The translations under genes were made by a program, and so were the position numbers. Positions 6,663 through 11,209 of a DNA stretch of 11,209 nucleotides are shown piece after piece. How positions within the stretch are numbered: position 1 is the first letter of the stretch; every line of letters starts with the position of its first letter. Origin of the DNA: Pontiella sp. (GTDB taxonomy: Bacteria > Verrucomicrobiota > Kiritimatiellia > Kiritimatiellales > Pontiellaceae); NCBI GenBank assembly GCA_029935255.1, contig JAOZKS010000055.1, positions 1 through 11,209 of the forward strand, in the 5' to 3' direction. Under the pieces are notes generated by a model. The model searched no databases. It worked only from the letters and a program-made list of their open reading frames with translations, and was not told where the DNA came from.

Positions 6663-7880
6663 ATGAAATCAGGATTCTTTGATAAATTAGTGGATCGGCT
6701 CGATCATTTGGATTCGGGAAGCCTACAAACCTACTTCCTTCGTCTGGCGAAGGAAAAGGGGCTGATGGAAACCATTTTCCAAGCGTTGGAAGAGGGGTTG
6801 ATCGTACTCGATCCCGAGGCGCAGATCAGCTATGCCAACCGTGCGGCTGAACAGATGCTCGGCTTTAAGCTTGAATCCGCCCAAGGCGTTCCGATCCAGC
6901 GCTACCTTAAGGATATCCATTGGGATTTAATCCTGGATCTCGATGAATATGAGTGGAGCCAGCTCGTCCGGCGGGAAATTGAGATCACATATCCGCAGCA
7001 CCGTTTCATGGAATTCTATGTCGTGCCGCTCGCGGCCGTCGATGACAAGGAGGAGGGGGCCGTGGTCATCTTCCGCGATGTCACACGCGAACGCGAAACC
7101 ACGGCGGAGTCGATCGAGTCCGAGCGTCTGTATGCGCTGAGTCTGTTGGCGGCCGGGGTTGCCCACGAAATCGGAAACCCGCTCAACTCGATCAATATCC
7201 ATCTCCAGCTGCTTGACCGCGAGATTGGCCAGCTGGAGGATGAAACCGCAAAGGTGGAACTCAAGGAGCTGGTGGATGTCTCGCGCAAGGAAGTGGCTCG
7301 GCTCGACACCATTATCCGCCAGTTCCTCAAGGCGTTGCGGCCGTCGCTTCCGGAACGAAAGCCGATGAAGTTAGCCCGCCTGGCTGAAGAAACGCTCGAA
7401 GTGATGAAGCACGAGATCACGGATCGTCGCATGCTTGTCGAGACCGATTTTCCCGACGACATTCCACCGGTGGCCGTGGACGATACCCAGGTAAAACAAG
7501 TGTTCTTCAACGTCATTAAAAATGCGTTGCAGGCGATGGAGGACGGTGGGATTCTAAAAATCTACACCCAGCAGTCCGACCGCTTCATCAGCGCGGTTTT
7601 CGAGGACAATGGCCTGGGTATCGATCCCGAAAAGCTCGGCGCAATCTACGAGCCCTTTCATACCACAAAAGCCGAGGGAAGCGGGCTGGGTATGATGATT
7701 GTCCAGCGCATTATGCGCGACCATGGCGGCGAAATTGAAATCAACACGGAAGTCGGGCGCGGGACGAGGCTTACGTTGAGATTCCCAAGAGAGGATGCGC
7801 GCATGAATCTTCTGGGGGCTCCTGAGCCAGCAAGCGTAGAGGATGCTTCGAGCTTCGGTGCGGATGAACGACCGGTTTAA
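6663..7880 (+). CDS. Soluble PAS-domain sensor histidine kinase, NtrB-like
   Basis: This 405-aa cytoplasmic kinase should autophosphorylate on His and pass the phosphate to the regulator encoded next to it. Residues about 35-145 form a PAS sensor domain (ALEEGLIVLDPEAQISYANRA). Residues about 155-225 are the dimerisation/phosphoacceptor domain with H168 in the H-box AGVAHEIGNPLNSI. Residues about 265-380 are the ATPase domain: N287 in NVIKNALQA, G1 box D315-NGLGI, F box PFHTTKA and G2 box GSGLGM (from G339). There is no membrane segment or signal peptide, so the signal is internal. About 25 residues trail the ATPase domain (GAPEPASVEDASS). The frame can be opened 12 codons earlier at TTG 6627; ATG 6663 is preferred, although its Shine-Dalgarno is poor. 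The stop overlaps an in-frame upstream ATG of the regulator frame (TAATG, 7878-7882). Confidence 0.92.
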   Translation: MKSGFFDKLVDRLDHLDSGSLQTYFLRLAKEKGLMETIFQALEEGLIVLDPEAQISYANRAAEQMLGFKLESAQGVPIQRYLKDIHWDLILDLDEYEWSQLVRREIEITYPQHRFMEFYVVPLAAVDDKEEGAVVIFRDVTRERETTAESIESERLYALSLLAAGVAHEIGNPLNSINIHLQLLDREIGQLEDETAKVELKELVDVSRKEVARLDTIIRQFLKALRPSLPERKPMKLARLAEETLEVMKHEITDRRMLVETDFPDDIPPVAVDDTQVKQVFFNVIKNALQAMEDGGILKIYTQQSDRFISAVFEDNGLGIDPEKLGAIYEPFHTTKAEGSGLGMMIVQRIMRDHGGEIEINTEVGRGTRLTLRFPREDARMNLLGAPEPASVEDASSFGADERPV

Positions 7881-7910
7881 TGAAGCTCAAAGAAACGCAA
7901 GGAAGCAAAA

Positions 7911-7917
7911 AAAGGAG
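7911..7917 (+). promoter_or_regulatory. Shine-Dalgarno that sets the start of the response regulator
   Basis: AAAGGAG lies 7 nt before ATG 7925. The earlier in-frame ATG at 7880, which overlaps the kinase stop codon, has no comparable site and would add 15 residues (lysine-rich, KLKETQGSKKRS) ahead of the receiver domain. The site therefore favours 7925 as the start. Confidence 0.7.
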
Positions 7918-7924
7918 CGTGCAG

Positions 7925-9286
7925 ATGAAGAGCAAACCCGTGGTTTTAATTGTGGATGACGAAAAGAGTGCGCGCGATGGGCTGGTTCGGGCGTTGCGAC
8001 GCGACTATCGGGTTTTTGCCGCCGAGAATGGAACCGCTGCGCTGGAGGTGCTGGCCGGGCAACAAATCGATGTGCTGCTGAGCGATGTCCGCATGCCGGG
8101 CATGGATGGGATCACGCTGATGCAACGGGCGCTAGCGAATCATCCAGAGCTAACGTGCATCATTCTAACGGCCTATGGCGATGTCGAGCTGGCGGTGGAG
8201 GCGATGCAGCGGGGCGCGACCGATTTCATGACCAAGCCGATCAATCTCGACAAGCTCGAACTGGTTCTCGAACGCGTGCTAAAGGCCAAGCATATCGAAC
8301 TGGAAAATGAGCAGTTGCGCGTTCAGCTCGATCACAAGTATGGCCTGGAAAACATGATCGGGAACTCCGCTCCGATGCAGGAGGTTTTCGATACGGTCCG
8401 CCAGGTGGCCAGTTCGCGGGCGACGGTTTTGATTCAAGGCGAAAGCGGCACCGGAAAGGAGTTGGTTGCCAAGGCGATCCATCAACTGGGTTCGCGAAGC
8501 AAGGGGCCATTTGTGGCCGTGCACTGCGCAGCGCTTTCGCAGAATCTATTGGAGAGCGAGTTGTTTGGTCATGAGAAGGGCGCATTTACCGGAGCGATGG
8601 AGCGGCGCATCGGGCGTTTTGAAAAGGCCGATGGGGGCTCGCTCTTCCTCGACGAGATCAGTGAGATTGATGCGTCGGTGCAGGTGAAACTTCTTCGTGC
8701 CTTGGAAGAACGGCAGATTGAGCGCGTGGGAGGGGATGCGCCGGTGGATGTTGATTCACGCCTGATTGCAGCGACCAACCGCGACCTGAAAACGATGGTC
8801 GACGAGGGGGAATTCCGCGAGGATCTATTCTACCGACTCTACGTCGTGGTCATCACACTGCCGCCCTTGCGGGACCGACAGGATGATATTCTGTTGTTGC
8901 TGAACCATTATCTTGCCGTGTTCAACAAGGAAAATGACAAGCATTTCGAGGGCTTCACGCCGGCGGCCTACGGCCTGCTTTCTGCATATGGCTGGCCGGG
9001 AAACATTCGTGAGCTACGCAACATGGTGGAGCGGATGGTGGTGCTGGCGCGCGGCAGGCTGCTCGACGTAAAAGATATTCCGCCACAAATGCGAGAAACT
9101 GGAGGCCGCGGAAAGGGGGCGGTCAATACGGAAATGACCGTCGATGAAATGGAAAAACAAATGATTGTTCAAGCCTTGGAAAACACCGCAGGCAACCGTA
9201 CCAAGGCCGCCGAGAAACTCGGCATCAGCCGCCGCACCCTGCATCGTAAACTAAACCAGTATGGAATCGGGAAGGGCCATGAATGA
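7925..9286 (+). CDS. Sigma-54-dependent NtrC-family response regulator
   Basis: This 453-aa regulator activates sigma-54 RNA polymerase by ATP hydrolysis after phosphorylation. Residues 1-120 are a receiver domain with the acidic pair DDE after VVLIV, phosphoacceptor D54 (LLSDVRMPGMDG), T82 and K104 (TKPIN). The AAA+ domain spans about residues 143-380: Walker A GESGTGKE (172-179), sigma-54 contact loop GAFTGA (219-224), Walker B LFLDE (D243, E244) and the conserved LPPLRDRQDDI. The C-terminus is a Fis-type helix-turn-helix, about 424-449 (NRTKAAEKLGISRRTLHRKL). All key residues are present, so it should be functional, with AtoC/ZraR-like architecture. It forms an operon with the PAS kinase. 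Targets are unknown. The only sigma-54-like element noticed in the window with correct spacing is at 104-119. Confidence 0.95.
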   Translation: MKSKPVVLIVDDEKSARDGLVRALRRDYRVFAAENGTAALEVLAGQQIDVLLSDVRMPGMDGITLMQRALANHPELTCIILTAYGDVELAVEAMQRGATDFMTKPINLDKLELVLERVLKAKHIELENEQLRVQLDHKYGLENMIGNSAPMQEVFDTVRQVASSRATVLIQGESGTGKELVAKAIHQLGSRSKGPFVAVHCAALSQNLLESELFGHEKGAFTGAMERRIGRFEKADGGSLFLDEISEIDASVQVKLLRALEERQIERVGGDAPVDVDSRLIAATNRDLKTMVDEGEFREDLFYRLYVVVITLPPLRDRQDDILLLLNHYLAVFNKENDKHFEGFTPAAYGLLSAYGWPGNIRELRNMVERMVVLARGRLLDVKDIPPQMRETGGRGKGAVNTEMTVDEMEKQMIVQALENTAGNRTKAAEKLGISRRTLHRKLNQYGIGKGHE

Positions 9287-9404
9287 TGCCGGGCATGTAT
9301 GCGGCCCGAATTGCAACCACTCGTGTGCGGGGCCACAAATATAGCCGAGTCTTAACGAAAAATGAGGTTTTAAAAAACAAGCCTGATTCGCGCTTTTGGA
9401 CTTG

Positions 9405-9419
9405 GTATTTATACAATAC
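9405..9419. promoter_or_regulatory. Palindrome GTATT-N5-AATAC, candidate operator
   Basis: GTATT (9405-9409) and AATAC (9415-9419) are inverted half-sites 10 bp apart, overlapping the -10-like TACAAT. The shape suits a small dimeric repressor such as those of the GntR or LacI families, but five-base half-sites occur by chance in AT-rich DNA. The left half also belongs to an imperfect direct repeat recurring at 9525-9542. Confidence 0.25.
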
Positions 9420-9469
9420 TATTTTATTGGTTATTCGACCATACTGCACACAACCCGTTGCGAAACCGT

Positions 9470-9509
9470 AGCGGTATAAACCGCTGGAGGCTCTCGCACC
9501 CTGCCTCCA
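9470..9509. repeat. Two back-to-back hairpins before the isomerase gene
   Basis: AGCGGT-ATAA-ACCGCT (9470-9485) is a 6-bp stem with a 4-nt loop. TGGAGGC (9485-9491) and GCCTCCA (9503-9509) make a second 7-bp stem with an 11-nt loop; the two share T9485. They would lie in the 5' leader of the gene at 9552 and could affect transcript stability or be part of a dispersed palindromic repeat. Neither is followed directly by a T run, so a terminator is unlikely. Confidence 0.5.
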
Positions 9510-9551
9510 TTTGTACGAAGAAGTTTTTGAACCTGGTATTAAAAGGAAAAA

Positions 9552-10493
9552 ATGAATCGACGTGAATTTTCTACAACAACGGCCGCCATCGGCGCAGCGA
9601 CGCTCTCTACTCCAGTCATGGCGCAGTCCGCCGCTCCTTTCAAGCTGAACTATGCCCCCGGCTTCTGGCATTTCAGGAATAGTGCAGGTCCCGACCCGAT
9701 CGACCAGATCAAGTTCATGCACGACCATGGATTCCGTTCCATCGAAGACAACGGGATGATGGGTAAGCCCCCTGAGCTCCAGCAAAAAATCGGTGACGAG
9801 TTGGCCCGACTCAACATGACCATGGGGGTCTTCGTTATCGGATTCGGCATGAATTCCCTCATGATGACCTCCAATATCCTTGGTGAAAGGAATAAAGGAA
9901 AAGGCATTGCGGCTGACCCGAAAGCGGTAAGAGCCGAGCTGAAGAAAATCTGTGAACGGGCTATTGAAACCCAAAAGCGTGTCAACGCAAAATGGACCAC
10001 CGTCGTGCTCGGCGCGTATAACCCTAATCTCGATGCGAATTATCAATTCACCAACGTCGTCGACAACCTCAAATATTGCTCCGAACTGCTCGAACCATCC
10101 AAATTCGTGATGGTGCTGGAGCCCCTTAACTTCATGAACCACCCCGGGGTCTTCCTGAAAACCGTGCCGCAGGCGTATGCCATCTGCAAAGCCGTTGCCA
10201 GCCCGTCGTGCAAAATCCTCAACGATCTCTACCACCAGCAGATCGAAATCGGGAACCTCATCGAAAATATCGATCGTGCGTGGGATGAAACGGCTTATAT
10301 TCAGGTTGGCGATGTGCCCGGGCGCAAAGAACCCACTACCGGAGAGATCAACTATAAGAACATTTTCCGGCATCTATACAAAAAGGGCTATAAGGGCATC
10401 GTCGGCATGGAGCACGGCAACAGCATCAAAGGCAAAGAAGGCGAGCTGCGCCTTATCCAAGCCTACCGCGAGGTCGACAACTTTTCGGTTTAG
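9552..10493 (+). CDS. Tat-exported sugar isomerase-like TIM barrel (hydroxypyruvate isomerase family)
   Basis: This 313-aa protein belongs to the xylose isomerase-like TIM-barrel group (AP endonuclease 2 fold). The closest resemblance is to hydroxypyruvate isomerase: YIQVGDVPGRKEPTTGEINY and YKGIVGMEHG match that family's conserved C-terminal blocks. Likely metal and catalytic residues are E190 (VLEPLN), D225 and H228 (LNDLYHQQ), D254 (VGDVPG) and E287 (GMEHG). Residues 1-24 are a twin-arginine signal (NRREFSTTTAAIGAATL, cleavage near VMA), so the enzyme should be folded and then exported. It is longer than E. coli Hyi (about 258 aa), mainly because of this signal. Many sugar isomerase-like proteins of Planctomycetes and Verrucomicrobia share this arrangement, and their substrates are mostly unproven. 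AAGGA (9543-9547) precedes the ATG by only 4 nt. Substrate assignment beyond isomerase/epimerase is inference. Confidence 0.88.
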   Translation: MNRREFSTTTAAIGAATLSTPVMAQSAAPFKLNYAPGFWHFRNSAGPDPIDQIKFMHDHGFRSIEDNGMMGKPPELQQKIGDELARLNMTMGVFVIGFGMNSLMMTSNILGERNKGKGIAADPKAVRAELKKICERAIETQKRVNAKWTTVVLGAYNPNLDANYQFTNVVDNLKYCSELLEPSKFVMVLEPLNFMNHPGVFLKTVPQAYAICKAVASPSCKILNDLYHQQIEIGNLIENIDRAWDETAYIQVGDVPGRKEPTTGEINYKNIFRHLYKKGYKGIVGMEHGNSIKGKEGELRLIQAYREVDNFSV

Positions 10494-10550
10494 CTCACAG
10501 ATCACGCAGATTGAAACCGATTAAAACTACGCAGTACATAATAAGCATTC
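10494..10550. repeat. Degenerate CACGCAGATT-like intergenic repeat
   Basis: Directly after the isomerase stop, the DNA reads as short degenerate units: CACAGAT, CACGCAGATT, ACCGATT and ACTACGCAG, with ACGCAG repeated at 10504-10509 and 10529-10534 and GATT repeated 10 bp apart. From memory, degenerate CACAGATT/CGCAGATT strings are dispersed between genes in several environmental bacterial genomes, including PVC members. This could be a short remnant. The segment has no gene and no clear terminator. Confidence 0.35.
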
Positions 10551-10571
10551 AACCCGGGGAGTTAACAAGCA

Positions 10572-10643
10572 ATGTCCATTCAAGACACTCAACGACGTGC
10601 CTTCCTAGCCTCTACCATCGCAACCGGTGCAGAGAGCCCATGA
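10572..10643 (+). pseudogene. Truncated Tat signal peptide remnant overlapping the next gene
   Basis: ATG 10572 opens a 23-codon frame containing QRRAFLASTIATGA, a twin-arginine motif plus the start of a hydrophobic region, and then stops at TGA 10641-10643. GGGGAG (10556-10561) lies 10 nt upstream, so the frame looks translatable. It has the form of the first two dozen residues of a Tat-exported protein whose body is missing, probably by an internal deletion that joined it to the isochorismatase gene. The stop overlaps the next start (ATGATG), so ribosomes could re-initiate there. Alternatives are a leader peptide that couples translation, or a frameshift that once fused the signal to the hydrolase. 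Confidence 0.5.
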
Positions 10644-11182
10644 TGCTGAAACGTGATGAAGCGATGCTGGTGTTTGTCGATGTGCAGGGAAAACTACATG
10701 AGATGATGGACGGGAAGGATGTGCTTGATGGTAACCTGACGCGGATGATCCAGTGTGCCAAGCTACTTGAACTTCCCATCCTTGGAACCGAACAGATTCC
10801 TGAAAAGCTAGGCGCAACCAGCGAGCCGTTCAGATCGTTGCTCATCGATGTTCCGGTGTTTGGAAAGTCAGCCTTTAGCTGTTGTGGTGAACCGAAGTTC
10901 ATGGGGGCATTCCGGGCAGCGGGAAGCCGGCAAGCCATTCTGGTCGGGATCGAAACGCATGTCTGCATCTACCAGACGGCGATCGACCTGCTGGAGGACG
11001 GGGTCGAAGTGTTCGTGGCGGCCGATGCCGTGTCGTCGCGTTCGCCGGAAAACAAAGAGCGGGCTCTGCAGGCGATGCGGGATGCCGGGGCACAGGTTAT
11101 CCCCACTGAAACCGTCCTGTTTGCCCTATTGCGAGATGCCGCCGACCCTCGGTTCAAGGAACTTCTCAAGCTTATAAAATAA
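10640..11182 (+). CDS. Isochorismatase-family cysteine hydrolase (YcaC/nicotinamidase-like)
   Basis: This cytoplasmic alpha/beta hydrolase of about 180 aa carries the family's catalytic triad: D14 (LVFVDVQGKL), K76 (VFGKSAFSC) and C109 (IETHVCIYQTA). The GIET stretch before the Cys is the usual cis-peptide region. Members hydrolyse amides or related bonds in nicotinamide, N-carbamoylsarcosine, ureidoacrylate or isochorismate. The short length and the motif set resemble the YcaC-like branch, whose substrates are poorly known, so no specific reaction is assigned. The frame is open back to 10511, but the extra 43 residues are the wrong-frame reading of the Tat remnant. Homology begins at MLKRDEAMLVF, so ATG 10640 or 10643 is the start. 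AGAGAG just upstream is a modest ribosome site, and overlap with the small frame ending at 10643 suggests re-initiation. Only 27 bp follow the stop before the window ends. Confidence 0.9.
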   Translation: MMLKRDEAMLVFVDVQGKLHEMMDGKDVLDGNLTRMIQCAKLLELPILGTEQIPEKLGATSEPFRSLLIDVPVFGKSAFSCCGEPKFMGAFRAAGSRQAILVGIETHVCIYQTAIDLLEDGVEVFVAADAVSSRSPENKERALQAMRDAGAQVIPTETVLFALLRDAADPRFKELLKLIK

Positions 11183-11209
11183 CGCGGAAAGTTTCATGAC
11201 CCTTTCACT

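Larger units (their letters stand above)
9287..9551. other. 265-bp intergenic region between the regulator and the isomerase gene
   Basis: No convincing gene is visible. A 62-codon frame from 9283 lacks a recognisable motif and runs through the repeats. No clear T-tract terminator follows the regulator. The region holds a palindrome (9405-9419), an imperfect 18-bp direct repeat (9394-9411 and 9525-9542) and two adjacent hairpins (9470-9509), so it probably contains the promoter and control elements of the downstream gene. TACAAT (9412-9417) is a plausible -10 box but lacks a -35 box at normal distance. Confidence 0.6.

Noticed and set aside
9303..9334. GGCCC/GGGCC as a terminator after the response regulator
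   Set aside because: The stem has only 5 bp with a 22-nt loop and no T tract follows.
9283..9471. A 62-codon + strand frame after the response regulator
   Set aside because: It has no ribosome site of its own beyond the overlap, no domain or motif, and overlaps the palindrome and a promoter-like box.
9225..10373. A 382-codon open frame on the minus strand
   Set aside because: It lies antisense to the end of the response regulator and most of the isomerase, both with clear family motifs. Its product has no recognisable domain, and it runs across the intergenic hairpins.

Overview
The window looks like chromosomal DNA from a bacterium of the PVC group, most likely Kiritimatiellota or a relative. 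This is inferred from protein style, not from a marker gene. The clues are a large secreted protein with Ig-like domains, DxDxDG calcium-binding repeats and a C-terminal beta domain of the kind common in Verrucomicrobia and Kiritimatiellota, a sugar-isomerase-type TIM barrel carrying a twin-arginine (Tat) signal, and Shine-Dalgarno starts. No rRNA, tRNA, CRISPR array, transposase or phage gene was found.

Layout: (1) 1-349 is a long non-coding leader. It holds a perfect tandem 12-mer, a sigma-54-like -24/-12 element and a TTGACA box. (2) 350-4516 (+) is a two-gene operon of secreted proteins with a 9-bp gap. The first (430 aa) has two Ig-like repeats and an unknown C-terminal half. The second (954 aa) has an Ig-like domain, a large unrecognised region, several calcium-binding loops, a second Ig-like domain and a C-terminal beta domain. 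(3) 4554-6435 (-) is a two-gene operon of a small charged helical protein (89 aa) and nadB, L-aspartate oxidase, the first enzyme of de novo NAD synthesis. It is convergent with the secreted-protein operon. Its likely promoter has a perfect 9-bp inverted repeat around the -35 box. (4) 6574-6598 is a strong intrinsic terminator pointing to the right with no obvious gene before it. (5) 6663-9286 (+) is a soluble PAS histidine kinase and a sigma-54-dependent NtrC-type response regulator, a cytoplasmic two-component pair. (6) 9287-9551 is non-coding with two back-to-back hairpins, a palindrome and an imperfect direct repeat. (7) 9552-11182 (+) holds a Tat-exported hydroxypyruvate-isomerase-like protein, then a short reading frame that looks like an amputated Tat signal peptide, which overlaps the start of an isochorismatase-family hydrolase.

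Most of the window is housekeeping or ordinary regulation. The least explained parts are the secreted pair with its sigma-54-like leader, the operator-like inverted repeat at nadB with its small conserved-looking partner, the orphan terminator, and the truncated Tat signal fused by overlap to the isochorismatase gene. A link between the NtrC-type regulator and the sigma-54-like element at 104-119 is possible but rests only on their being in the same window.
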